Origin: Sulfurimicrobium sp964552675
Lineage (GTDB): Bacteria > Pseudomonadota > Gammaproteobacteria > Burkholderiales > Sulfuricellaceae
NCBI GenBank assembly: GCA_964552675.1
Contig: CAZKHJ010000006.1
Coordinates: 48,290-112,289, forward strand
Length of the DNA: 64,000 nucleotides
Reading direction: 5' to 3'
Made by a program: the position numbers and the translations under genes
In this document: positions 25,929-34,100 of the stretch, one piece after another
How the letters are laid out: every line of letters begins with the position of its first letter
Position numbering within the stretch: the stretch's first letter is position 1
The notes under the pieces: generated by a model
The model's database searches: none
The model's input: only the letters and a program-made list of their open reading frames with translations
What the model was told of the DNA's origin: nothing

Positions 25929-25960
25929 CAAGACGGGGCTGCGGCCCCGCTTTTGTCTTG
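25929..25960 (+). terminator. Terminator hairpin, copy 2
   Basis: CAAGACGGGGC-TGCG-GCCCCGCTTTTGTCTTG repeats the hairpin at 23372-23405 with one extra C before the T stretch. It is the right border of the AT-richer island. The near identity of both copies suggests duplication or recombination at this hairpin when the island was acquired. Confidence 0.7.
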
Positions 25961-25994
25961 TTAGCGCCGCGTGCTTGGGGTATTTTGTTGAATT

Positions 25995-27173
25995 ATGTCT
26001 GCCCCGGTCAAATCCCGAATTTTTTCTTTCCGCCTGATCCTTTTGCTTGCGCTGGCAATGCTGCTGGCGCTGGCCGGGTGGTATGGGACTCGGCCGAAGC
26101 CTGTTGCCGTGACGGTTTTTCAGGTGGAGCGTGGCACGGTCGAGGCGACTGTAGCCAATACTCGCGCCGGGACGGTGAAGGCCTGCCGCCGTGCCCGCCT
26201 GGCGCCGCCGGCAGGGGGGCAGATCGCGCATCTGATGGTGCGTGAGGGCGAGCGTGTCGGTGCCGGGCAGGTGTTGCTGGAATTGTGGAACCAGGATCTG
26301 GCGGCACAGGAAAAACTGGCACGGCAGCAGCTCAATTCAGCCCAGGCGCGGATTCATGAAGCCTGCACCGTGGCGGCCCAGTTCGAGCGCGAGGCGGAGC
26401 GTTCGCGCCAGCTCAGGGCACGCGGCTTCATCTCCGATGCGCGGCTGGACCAGGCGCAGTCCGAAGCCAGGGCGCGCCGTGCGGCTTGCGAGGGTGCTCA
26501 GGCGGAGGTGGGGCAGGCGAAAGAACGCATCGCCGTGGCCCGCGCCGGACTGGACCGGACTCAGCTGCGCGCGCCGTTTGCCGGCATTGTGGCCGAGGTG
26601 ACGGGAGAGCTGGGCGAGTTCACCACCCCTTCGCCGCCCGGCATTCCCACGCCTCCGGCCATCGACCTGATTGATGATTCCTGCCTGTATGTCAGTGCCC
26701 CGATTGACGAGGTGGACGCGCCCCAGGTGCAGGTCGGGATGGAAGGGCGCATCACTCTGGATGCCATGGCGGGGCGGCATTTCCCCGGCAAGGTGCGGCG
26801 TATCGCGCCCTATGTGCTGGACCTGGAAAAGCAGGCGCGCACGGTGGAGGTGGAGGTGCAGTTCGATGATCCCGGCGCGGCAAAAGGCCTGCTGGTGGGC
26901 TACAGCGCCGATGTGGAGATCGTCCATACGCGCCGCAGCAATGTGGGGCGCATCCCCACGGCGGCCCTGCTGGAAGGGGGCCGGGTGCTGGTGATGGGCG
27001 GCGAGGGTGTGGTGGAAGAACGCCAGATCCAGACCGGCCTCTCCAACTGGGAGTTCACCGAGGTGACGGGCGGTCTGAAGGAAGGGGAGCAGATCGTGAC
27101 CTCGCTCGATCGCGCCGGGGTCAAGGCGGGCGCGCGGGTCGTGGTGGAGCAGGCAAGCAAAGCCCGGCCATGA
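25995..27173 (+). CDS. Membrane-fusion protein of a MacAB-like ABC exporter
   Basis: This 392-residue protein has an N-terminal membrane anchor (about 13-32) and a lipoyl half-motif (ARLAPPAGGQIAHLMVREGE). A long coiled coil covers about 100-185, followed by the second half TQLRAPFAGIVAEVTGELGE, a beta-barrel and a C-terminal domain. It resembles MacA/HlyD adaptors. Its stop overlaps the ATPase start (ATGA). With the ATPase and two permeases it should form a tripartite exporter, using an outer-membrane TolC from elsewhere, possibly the one at 11196. The substrate is not shown by the sequence. Confidence 0.88.
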   Translation: MSAPVKSRIFSFRLILLLALAMLLALAGWYGTRPKPVAVTVFQVERGTVEATVANTRAGTVKACRRARLAPPAGGQIAHLMVREGERVGAGQVLLELWNQDLAAQEKLARQQLNSAQARIHEACTVAAQFEREAERSRQLRARGFISDARLDQAQSEARARRAACEGAQAEVGQAKERIAVARAGLDRTQLRAPFAGIVAEVTGELGEFTTPSPPGIPTPPAIDLIDDSCLYVSAPIDEVDAPQVQVGMEGRITLDAMAGRHFPGKVRRIAPYVLDLEKQARTVEVEVQFDDPGAAKGLLVGYSADVEIVHTRRSNVGRIPTAALLEGGRVLVMGGEGVVEERQIQTGLSNWEFTEVTGGLKEGEQIVTSLDRAGVKAGARVVVEQASKARP

Positions 27174-27844
27174 TCCGGCTTCAGGGCATCCAGCGCGTAT
27201 TCCAGGTGGGCGATCAGGAGGTTCACGCCCTGCGCGATATCGACCTGTCCATCGGGGCGGGCGAATATCTTTCCCTGATGGGGCCGTCCGGCTCCGGCAA
27301 ATCCACCCTGCTCAACCTGATCGGCCTGCTCGATCGCCCCAGCGCGGGGCTTTACCGGCTCGACCAGCGCGACGTGACCGGCCTGTCCGATGAGGAGCAG
27401 GCGCGGGTGCGGCGCGAGAAGATCGGTTTTGTATTCCAGTTCTTCCATCTCATTCCCCGCCTTTCCGCCGCCGCGAACATCGAACTGCCCCTGCTGCTGG
27501 CGGGGGTGCCGGCGGAGCAGCGCAAAAGCCGGGTGGCCCGCCTGGTCGAGGATTTCGGGCTGTCCGGGCGCGCGACCCACCGCCCCGACCAGCTTTCCGG
27601 CGGGCAGCGCCAGCGCGTCGCCATTGCCCGCGCCACGGTGATGAATCCGGCGGTGATCTTGGCGGACGAGCCCACCGGTAACCTTGATCGCGCCACCGGG
27701 CAGGAGGTGATGGCCATTCTGGAAGGCCTGGCGGCGCGGGGCGTGACCCTGATCCTGGTCACCCATGACCCGGAAATCGGCAACCGGGCCACACGCCAGC
27801 TGCGCATGGTGGACGGCAGGATTGTCGCGGATCAGCGGGCATGA
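27170..27844 (+). CDS. ABC exporter ATP-binding protein (MacB/LolD type)
   Basis: This 224-residue ATPase has Walker A GPSGSGKSTLLN, the Q-loop FVFQFFHLIPRLSA, signature LSGGQRQRVAIARA, Walker B VILADEPTGNLD and the switch His in LVTHDPEIG. This set is typical of the LolD/MacB group. It is coupled to the adaptor gene upstream and the first permease downstream by ATGA overlaps, which places it as the energy unit of the exporter. Confidence 0.95.
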   Translation: MIRLQGIQRVFQVGDQEVHALRDIDLSIGAGEYLSLMGPSGSGKSTLLNLIGLLDRPSAGLYRLDQRDVTGLSDEEQARVRREKIGFVFQFFHLIPRLSAAANIELPLLLAGVPAEQRKSRVARLVEDFGLSGRATHRPDQLSGGQRQRVAIARATVMNPAVILADEPTGNLDRATGQEVMAILEGLAARGVTLILVTHDPEIGNRATRQLRMVDGRIVADQRA

Positions 27845-29046
27845 ATCCCTTTGATGTGCTGCATTTTGCCTCCGCCAGCCTGGCTGGCGCCCGTGCCCGC
27901 ACCCTGCTGATGGTCCTGGCCATGTCCATCGGCGTGGCGGCGGTGGTGGTGCTGACTTCGCTCGGGGAGGGGGCGCGGCGCTATGTGGTGGGCCAGTTTT
28001 CCTCCCTCGGCACCAATCTGGTGATCGTGCTGCCGGGGCGTTCCGAAACCACCGGCAACCCCGGCATGTTGCTGGGCGAGACGCCGCGCGACCTCACCCT
28101 CGATGATGCCCTGACCCTGACCCGCAGCCGCGCCATCCGGCGCATTGCACCGCTCACCGTGGGGACGGCGCTGGTGAGCACCCACAAACGTAACCGCGAG
28201 ACGCCGGTGCTGGGATCCACTGCCGAGATGCTGGACATCCGCCACATGAGCATGGGGCAGGGGCATTTCCTGCCCAAGGGCGATCCGCGTCAGGCTATGC
28301 CGGTGTGCGTGCTGGGCGCCAAGGTCAAGCACGAGCTGTTCGGTGCCCAGCCGGCGGTGGGCGAGTGGCTGCGCATCGGCGACCGGCGCTTCCGCGTGGT
28401 GGGCGTGCTGGCGTCGCAAGGGCAATCCATGGGCTTCGATACCGACGAACTGGTGATCGTCCCCGCCGCTTCGGCCCAGATGCTGTTCAATACCACTTCC
28501 CTGTTCCGCATCCTGATCGAGGCCCGCAGCCGGGAGGAGATCGTGCGCGCCAAGTCCGATGCGGAGGCGATCCTGGCCAAGCGCCATGAAGGCGAGCGCG
28601 ATGTGACCGTGATCACCCAGGATGCCATTCTTTCCACCTTCGACCGCATCCTGCGCGCCCTGACCCTGGCCGTGGCGGGGATCGCGGCCATCAGTCTGGC
28701 GGTGGCCGGCATCCTGATCATGAACGTGATGCTGATCGCGGTGTCCCAGCGCACCCAGGAGATCGGCCTGCTCAAGGCAGTGGGCGCCGCGCCGGGGCAG
28801 ATTCGCCGGCTCTTTTTTGCCGAGGCGGCAGTGCTGTCCAGCGCCGGTGCGGTGGCGGGGCTGCTGCTCGGCCTGCTCGGCAGCTATGTCATCGGCCGGA
28901 TTTATCCGGTGCTGCCGACCACGCCGCCATGGTGGGCGGTGGTGGCGGCATTCGCCACCGCGCTGGCCACCGGCATCCTGTTCAGCGTGCTGCCGGCGCG
29001 CCGGGCGGCGCGGCTCGATCCGGTGGAATCGCTGGCGCGGCGTTAA
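27841..29046 (+). CDS. ABC exporter permease 1 (MacB/FtsX type)
   Basis: This 401-residue protein has one N-terminal membrane helix (about 20-42), a large periplasmic MacB-PCD domain (about 45-250) and three C-terminal helices forming an FtsX domain. It includes the conserved region QRTQEIGLLKAVGAAPGQIR and a final ARRAARLDPVESLARR. MacB-type permeases transmit ATP-driven motion to the periplasm. Unlike MacB, the ATPase here is separate. A second, paralogous permease follows three bases later. Confidence 0.92.
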   Translation: MNPFDVLHFASASLAGARARTLLMVLAMSIGVAAVVVLTSLGEGARRYVVGQFSSLGTNLVIVLPGRSETTGNPGMLLGETPRDLTLDDALTLTRSRAIRRIAPLTVGTALVSTHKRNRETPVLGSTAEMLDIRHMSMGQGHFLPKGDPRQAMPVCVLGAKVKHELFGAQPAVGEWLRIGDRRFRVVGVLASQGQSMGFDTDELVIVPAASAQMLFNTTSLFRILIEARSREEIVRAKSDAEAILAKRHEGERDVTVITQDAILSTFDRILRALTLAVAGIAAISLAVAGILIMNVMLIAVSQRTQEIGLLKAVGAAPGQIRRLFFAEAAVLSSAGAVAGLLLGLLGSYVIGRIYPVLPTTPPWWAVVAAFATALATGILFSVLPARRAARLDPVESLARR

Positions 29047-29048
29047 CC

Positions 29049-30251
29049 ATGCTGATCCGCGATTTTCTGCCCTTTACCGCGAGTTCCATCATCGCGCACC
29101 GCCTGCGCAGCTTTCTGACTGCGCTGGGCATTGCCGTGGGCATCGCGGCGGTGATTCTGCTGACTTCCATCGGTGAAGGCATCCATCAGTTCGTCCTGTC
29201 CGAGTTTACCCAGTTCGGCTCCAACCTGATCGGCATCGCACCGGGCAAGACCGGCACCCGTGGCGGCCCGCCGCTGGGGATCATCGGCTCGGTGCGCCCG
29301 CTCAGTATCGAGGATGCCGAGGCCTTGCGGCGCGTGCCCCATGTCGAGCATGTCGATCCCAGCGCCCAGGGTAATGCCGATGTCGAGGCGGGCGGCAAAT
29401 CGCGGCGCGTGACGGTGTATGGCGTCGGCCACGAAATGGCTGAAACCTTCCGCATGAAGGTGCAGTCCGGCAGCTTTCTTCCGCCCGACGATCCCCGTGC
29501 GGCGCGTGCCTTCGTGGTGCTGGGGGCGAAAGTCAAACGGGAACTGTTCGGCGCCGCCAATCCCCTTGGCAGCCGCATCCGCATCGGCAGCGAACGCTAT
29601 CGCGTGATCGGGGTGATGGAGCCCAAGGGGCAGGTGCTCGGCTTCGATCTCGATGACACGGTGTATATCCCCGTTTCCCGCGCGCTGGAGCTGTTCAACC
29701 GCGAGGGCTTGATGGAAATCCATCTGACCTATCAGAGCAATGCGCCGCTGGATACGGTGGTGGGGAATGTGAAGAAAGTGCTGCTGGCACGCCATGGCCG
29801 CGAGGACTTTACCATTACGCCGCAGCAGAAAATGCTCGAAGTGATGGGTTCGGTGCTGGATGTGCTGACCTTCGCCGTGGGGGCGCTGGGCGGCATTTCG
29901 CTGCTGGTGGGCGGAGTGGGGATTCTCACCATCATGACCATGGCGGTGACCGAGCGCACTGGCGAAATCGGCCTGCTGCGTTCGCTCGGTGCGCGGCGCA
30001 GCCAGATTCTGGCGCTGTTTCTCGGCGAGGCCGCCCTGCTTGCCGCAACGGGCGGTGCTGCCGGCCTGGCGCTGGGAGTTGGTCTGGCGCAGTTGCTGCA
30101 CACGGCCTTCGCCGCCCTGCCGGTGCATACGCCCTGGTCCTACGCCCTGCTGGCGGAAGTCGTTGCCGTGGTGATCGGTCTGGTCGCCGGGGTGCTGCCG
30201 GCGCGCCGTGCCGCGCGGATGGACCCGGTGGAGGCGCTGCGGGCGGAGTAG
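29049..30251 (+). CDS. ABC exporter permease 2 (MacB/FtsX type)
   Basis: This 400-residue paralogue of the preceding permease has the same order of parts: an N-terminal helix (LRSFLTALGIAVGIAAVILL), a periplasmic domain and three C-terminal helices with VTERTGEIGLLRSLGARRSQ. It ends in ARRAARMDPVEALRAE. The ATG at 29049 lies just after the stop of permease 1. Two different permeases suggest a heterodimeric exporter, unlike the homodimeric MacB. It is the last gene of the operon. Confidence 0.92.
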   Translation: MLIRDFLPFTASSIIAHRLRSFLTALGIAVGIAAVILLTSIGEGIHQFVLSEFTQFGSNLIGIAPGKTGTRGGPPLGIIGSVRPLSIEDAEALRRVPHVEHVDPSAQGNADVEAGGKSRRVTVYGVGHEMAETFRMKVQSGSFLPPDDPRAARAFVVLGAKVKRELFGAANPLGSRIRIGSERYRVIGVMEPKGQVLGFDLDDTVYIPVSRALELFNREGLMEIHLTYQSNAPLDTVVGNVKKVLLARHGREDFTITPQQKMLEVMGSVLDVLTFAVGALGGISLLVGGVGILTIMTMAVTERTGEIGLLRSLGARRSQILALFLGEAALLAATGGAAGLALGVGLAQLLHTAFAALPVHTPWSYALLAEVVAVVIGLVAGVLPARRAARMDPVEALRAE

Positions 30252-30279
30252 CGGGCGAGCGCAGAATTTTTACATGCTC

Positions 30280-30606
30280 TCAGCCCGTGCTCCATGCGCG
30301 CGGTCGTTTCATGCCCGCAATCTTGCACGCCTGTTGCACGTATCCATAGGGAAACAGTTCGAACAGGCGGTTGCGTGACGGCTTGCCCATCCGGTCGTTC
30401 AGATGCTTGATGACGTAACGCGCATCGGGCGCAATCTGGTGCTCTTCATGGAAGGTGCGCATGAAGGCAAGCACATCCCAGTGGTCTTCGGTCAACTGGA
30501 TGTTTTCGCGGCGGGCCAGTTCCTCGGCTACTGCTTGGTTCCAGTCCTGCGGTTCGATCAGATAACCCTCAGCGTCGGTTTCCGGAAACGATACGGTCAT
30601 GTCCAT
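30280..30606 (-). CDS. DsrC/TusE-family protein lacking the terminal cysteine
   Basis: This 108-residue protein has the DsrC fold signature: DAEGYLIEPQDWNQAVAEEL, LTEDHWDVLAFMRTFHEEHQ and the C-terminal arm LFELFPYGYVQQACKIAGMK. DsrC carries sulfur or trisulfide on two arm cysteines, and TusE on the last one. Here the QAC cysteine is kept, but the arm ends in RPRAWSTG, so the penultimate Cys is absent. It cannot make the usual intramolecular disulfide and may be a regulator or a variant sulfur carrier. It starts with GGAGG six bases upstream and is divergent from a MarR gene across a shared operator. Confidence 0.88.
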   Translation of the reverse strand: MDMTVSFPETDAEGYLIEPQDWNQAVAEELARRENIQLTEDHWDVLAFMRTFHEEHQIAPDARYVIKHLNDRMGKPSRNRLFELFPYGYVQQACKIAGMKRPRAWSTG

Positions 30607-30652
30607 GATTTGCCTCCATTTAATTGTTGAGAAAAATACTATGGAAATAATG

Positions 30653-30667
30653 TATCACAACGCGATA
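30653..30667. promoter_or_regulatory. Putative MarR operator, copy 1
   Basis: TATCACAACGCGATA lies midway between the divergent dsrC-like and marR genes, about 47 bases from each start. It is an imperfect version of the palindrome TATCACA-C-TGTGATA found at 31819. The position fits autoregulation by the adjacent MarR protein. The surrounding DNA is AT-rich, as expected for promoters. Confidence 0.55.
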
Positions 30668-30714
30668 TAAAATGTTGAATTTTTAATTTCCCGCTTAACA
30701 GGTATCATTGAGCC

Positions 30715-31164
30715 ATGAAACAAGGCGATCTCAGCAAAGATGAGTACGAAACGCTCTCTCATTTCCGTTACCAGTTGCGCCGTTTTTTGCGCTTTAGCGA
30801 GGAAGCGTGCTGCGAAAACGGCATCACCCATCTACAATACCTGTTGCTGCTGCACATCAAGGGTTTCCCGGGCAGGGAGTGGGCGACCGTAGGGGAGCTT
30901 GCCGAACGCTTGCAGGCGCATCACCACGGCGTGGTTTCACTGGTGTCGCGGTGCGAGAAATTGGGCCTGGTGTACCGCGAGAGGGGAAAGACTGACAGAC
31001 GCGAGGTTGAAGTTCATCTGACGCCTGCTGGCGAGCAAAAGGTGGATCAAATCGCTCATTTGCATCATGACGAACTGCTCAGGCTGCAAGGCATCTTCCA
31101 GGTTCCGGATATGCAGATGCTGAAAGGCGCCAGCAACCCGGAAGCAGTGCTTGGCACCGCTTGA
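30715..31164 (+). CDS. MarR-family transcriptional regulator
   Basis: This 149-residue winged-helix protein has a helical N-terminus and an HTH region HLQYLLLLHIKGFP, ATVGELAERLQAHHHGVVSL and SRCEKLGLVYRERGKTDRRE, where the DRR wing motif of MarR proteins is kept. Two adjacent Cys in EEACCENG could sense oxidants, which is an inference. It probably represses its own gene, the divergent dsrC-like gene and the Yip1/alcohol-dehydrogenase pair, since a common 15-base operator motif is found before all of them. Confidence 0.88.
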   Translation: MKQGDLSKDEYETLSHFRYQLRRFLRFSEEACCENGITHLQYLLLLHIKGFPGREWATVGELAERLQAHHHGVVSLVSRCEKLGLVYRERGKTDRREVEVHLTPAGEQKVDQIAHLHHDELLRLQGIFQVPDMQMLKGASNPEAVLGTA

Positions 31165-31217
31165 AAAGGTTAATGCCGGGACGGGCTCAAACAGCAGCGC
31201 CGCCCCGTTAGGCTGGT

Positions 31218-31778
31218 TTACAAGGCCATGATCACCATCAGGAGCACGGCCCAGGCGGCAAGACCGGCGCCAATGACAGCCTGGGTGATGGCGGCTGCCG
31301 TGACTTCCTCATGCATATGGCAGAGCGCGTAGATGCCGTGGTAGATCAGCGCGCAGGAAGCGCCCAGGGCGGAAACTGCGAGCACCATGTTAAACGCGAG
31401 GCTGGGCACCAGCAGGCCGAGCGAGGAGAGCCAAAGCGGCACGGGTGTAATGGCCGCGAGCACATAGGCGTCATGGTAATCCACGTTGACCTGTTGATCT
31501 TCCGCAATCTGCTTGATCAGCCAGCCCATAGTTGCAAAAGTCACCATCTCGACCAGGAAGAACAGTACCGAGATTTCTCCCCACGGCTTGCCGCCAAAAC
31601 CGCTGACAAATGCATCGCCGTAATGGGTGCCCGCATAGTAGAGCATGGCGGGCGGGAGCACTGAAAAGGGCAGAACCAGGAAGAAAAAAACCTTGACGAT
31701 GGCCGGATGGATCGTGGCCAGTTCAGGCCAACCTTCCGAGGAAGAGAAGACCATTTTGGGCAGTGATAGGATTTTCAT
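31218..31778 (-). CDS. Yip1-family inner-membrane protein
   Basis: This 186-residue protein has five membrane helices (about 28-48, 68-88, 108-128, 128-148 and 160-185). The pattern HPAIVKVFFFLVLPFSVLPP, then PPAMLYYAG, matches bacterial Yip1/DUF1282 proteins. The function is unknown. GGAGG precedes the ATG by six bases. It is divergent from the iron-dependent alcohol dehydrogenase, and the operator at 31819-31833 lies in their shared promoter region. Confidence 0.78.
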   Translation of the reverse strand: MKILSLPKMVFSSSEGWPELATIHPAIVKVFFFLVLPFSVLPPAMLYYAGTHYGDAFVSGFGGKPWGEISVLFFLVEMVTFATMGWLIKQIAEDQQVNVDYHDAYVLAAITPVPLWLSSLGLLVPSLAFNMVLAVSALGASCALIYHGIYALCHMHEEVTAAAITQAVIGAGLAAWAVLLMVIMAL

Positions 31779-31818
31779 GATACACCTCCAATTCTGGTGT
31801 GATTTGAGGGGAAATATA

Positions 31819-31833
31819 TATCACACTGTGATA
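31819..31833. promoter_or_regulatory. Putative MarR operator, copy 2 (near-perfect palindrome)
   Basis: TATCACACTGTGATA has seven-base arms around a central C. It lies 41 bases upstream of the Yip1 gene and 67 bases upstream of the alcohol dehydrogenase gene on the other strand. It matches the site between dsrC and marR at 12 of 15 positions. The size and symmetry are typical for MarR-family dimers. Confidence 0.65.
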
Positions 31834-31899
31834 CATGTGTTTATGTAACTCCTTTTTTGTTTTCTTGTCAAGAGTTGTTGTGTTGGGCTGGAGGCTTGG

Positions 31900-33087
31900 A
31901 TGTTGGGTCAATTTTCCCTTGCTCGTCTGCCGCGTATCGTGTTCGGGCCTGGCAGCATAAAGAAGGTGCCGGGCCTGCTTGCCCACTATGGCAAGCGTGT
32001 GCTGCTGGTGACTGGTGGCAATTCTTTCATGGCGTCTCGGCACTGGAAGGAATTGAGCGAGGCGATGCATCGGCAAGGTTTTTTCTGGGAAACACGCAAA
32101 GTGACGGGCGAGCCGTCGCCGCAACTGGTCGACGAGGCGGTGACCGCGTTGCGTGGCGGCCGCTTCGACGTGGTGCTGGGCATCGGCGGCGGCAGCGTGC
32201 TGGATGCGGCCAAGGCCATTGCCGGCCTGCTCGGGCCGGGCAATTCGGTGATGGATCACCTTGAGGGGGTGGGGCCGGAGAAGCCCTACCTCGGTCCGGC
32301 CACTCCCTTTGTCGCGGTGCCCACCACGGCCGGTACCGGCTCCGAGGCGACCAAGAACGCGGTGCTTTCCACGCACGGGCCGGAGGGTTTCAAGAAATCC
32401 TTCCGCGATGAGCAGCTGGTGCCCGAATATGCCGTGATCGACCCCGATCTGCTTGCCGCCTGCCCACCCCATCTGATCGCGGCCAACGGCATGGATGCCT
32501 TTACCCAGCTGCTGGAATCCTACGTGTCGAGCAAGGCCAATCCGTTTACCGATGCGCTGGCCTGGTCCGGCATGGAGGCGGTGCGGGACGGCTTGCTGGC
32601 CTGGTATGAGGGTGGGGCGGGCGCAGCTGAAGGCCGGGAGAAAATGGCCTATGCCGCGCTGCTTTCCGGCATTACCCTGGCCCAGGTCGGGCTGGGCTCG
32701 GTGCATGGTCTGGCAGCGCCGCTCGGCGCCTTCTTTCCCATTCCCCATGGCGTGGTCTGCGGCACCCTGCTGGAAGCGGCGACGCGCGTGAATATCGAGG
32801 CCATGGCGGCGCGTGAGCCGGCCAATCCGGCTCTGGCGAAGTATGCTCGCGTCGGACGTCTTTTGCATGGCATGAAGCACATGGATGACATGGCTGCTTG
32901 TGGTGCCCTGCTGCAAACCCTGAATGAGTGGGCCACGCGCATGGCCTTGCCGCGCCTGGGCGTGTTTGGCGTGACGGCAGCCGATCTGCCGCAGGTGATC
33001 GCCCATTGTCGCGGCAGCAGCATGAAGACCAATCCCATTGTGTTATCTGACGCGGAAGTAGGTATTATCCTACAGGAGCGCCTATAA
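31900..33087 (+). CDS. Iron-containing alcohol dehydrogenase
   Basis: This 395-residue group III dehydrogenase opens with PRIVFGPGSIKKVPGLLA and has the NAD-binding segment GIGGGSVLDAAKAIAGL and FVAVPTTAGTGSEATKNAVL. The metal-binding stretches are NGMDAFTQLLESYVS, GSVHGLAAPLGAFFPIPHG and SMKTNPIVLSD. Such enzymes interconvert alcohols and aldehydes with NAD(P)H; the substrate cannot be told. GGAG lies five bases before the ATG. Its promoter region carries the MarR operator copy 2, so it may be induced with the dsrC-like and Yip1 genes. Confidence 0.92.
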   Translation: MLGQFSLARLPRIVFGPGSIKKVPGLLAHYGKRVLLVTGGNSFMASRHWKELSEAMHRQGFFWETRKVTGEPSPQLVDEAVTALRGGRFDVVLGIGGGSVLDAAKAIAGLLGPGNSVMDHLEGVGPEKPYLGPATPFVAVPTTAGTGSEATKNAVLSTHGPEGFKKSFRDEQLVPEYAVIDPDLLAACPPHLIAANGMDAFTQLLESYVSSKANPFTDALAWSGMEAVRDGLLAWYEGGAGAAEGREKMAYAALLSGITLAQVGLGSVHGLAAPLGAFFPIPHGVVCGTLLEAATRVNIEAMAAREPANPALAKYARVGRLLHGMKHMDDMAACGALLQTLNEWATRMALPRLGVFGVTAADLPQVIAHCRGSSMKTNPIVLSDAEVGIILQERL

Positions 33088-33122
33088 TCTTCGTTCGCTC
33101 AAATTTTCCAGCGGGATTCATC

Positions 33123-34016
33123 ATGCAGGCTTCCTTGCCGATCAATACCTCCAAATTGTTAACTGCCTTGCGTGAACTGGATGCGGGTATTCACAAACAC
33201 ACTGCCTGGCTCAAGGAGTTGCACCGTTCCCTGGTCTGCTGCAGCGCCGCCAATGCGGAAGACGTGATGCAGGATGCCCACTGCCGTTGTCAGTTCGGCC
33301 AGTGGTATTACGGCCATCCCCATCCCGAACTGCAGGGGGATGGCTGTTTTGAGAGCATCGGTACGCTGCACCAGGCCGTGCATGACAACGCCCGGTTGCT
33401 GCTGGTCAAGAGCCGGGATGGTCAGACGATTGCGCCTGACGAATACAATCAGTTCATGGATACGGCTATCCAGTTCAAGTTCGAAGTGGGCAAGCTGCAA
33501 ACCAACATCATCAACCAGGTTTGTGTGGTGGACCATCTCACCGGGGTGTGGAACCGCAACGGCATGCTGCACAAGCTGGAGGAAGAGCACGAGCGCATGA
33601 CGCGCAGCCAGCAGCCCTGTTGCGTGTGCATGATGGATCTGGATCACTTCAAGCAGGTCAACGATACCTATGGGCACCCGGCCGGGGACCTGGTGTTGCA
33701 GGCGGCAACCCGGCTTTTCAACACCAGGCTGCGCAAATACGACTCAATTTTCCGCTATGGCGGCGAGGAGTTCCTGCTGTGCCTTCCCAGCACCACCCTG
33801 GATGCGGCACAGGCTCTGATGGAGCGTTTGCGTGGTGAACTGGCGGTGCTGCCGATCGCGATCGGGGACAAGGGTGAGATCCATGTCAGCGCCTCGTTTG
33901 GCCTCGCCATGATGAACCCGGATGAGGCAATTGGCAGCACCATCGAACATGCCGACCATGCCCTGCTGTGTGCTAAGTCCGGCGGCCGCAACCGGGTGTG
34001 TGCCTGGAATGTCTAG
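33123..34016 (+). CDS. Zinc-sensing diguanylate cyclase (CZB-GGDEF), DgcZ-like
   Basis: This 297-residue protein has an N-terminal CZB zinc-binding domain and a C-terminal GGDEF domain. The zinc ligands His26, Cys56, His83 and His87 are spaced exactly as in E. coli DgcZ (intervals 30, 27 and 4). The GGDEF domain has its active site GGEEF at 213-217 and an inhibitory I-site RKYD at 204-207. It should make c-di-GMP when zinc is low and be product-inhibited. It follows the alcohol dehydrogenase by 35 bases. Its TAG stop is also the first three bases of a degraded MITE. Confidence 0.93.
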   Translation: MQASLPINTSKLLTALRELDAGIHKHTAWLKELHRSLVCCSAANAEDVMQDAHCRCQFGQWYYGHPHPELQGDGCFESIGTLHQAVHDNARLLLVKSRDGQTIAPDEYNQFMDTAIQFKFEVGKLQTNIINQVCVVDHLTGVWNRNGMLHKLEEEHERMTRSQQPCCVCMMDLDHFKQVNDTYGHPAGDLVLQAATRLFNTRLRKYDSIFRYGGEEFLLCLPSTTLDAAQALMERLRGELAVLPIAIGDKGEIHVSASFGLAMMNPDEAIGSTIEHADHALLCAKSGGRNRVCAWNV

Positions 34017-34100
34017 CGCCTGTCGGGCTTGAAGAATCGAGGCGAAATGCCTGCCCGCCCTGCTTGACGAGTTTGCAGGGCGATAGCCAGAAATCACAAC
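34014..34100 (+). mobile_element. MITE-like element remnant, copy 3
   Basis: TAGCGCCTGTCGGGCTTGAA, then GAATCGAGGCGAA, matches the left end of the elements at 13258 and 40401, and GTTTGCAGGGCGATAG matches their centre. The right half and right terminal repeat are lost, or replaced by the 3' end of the PIN toxin gene, which reads into this region (stop at 34094). Confidence 0.65.
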
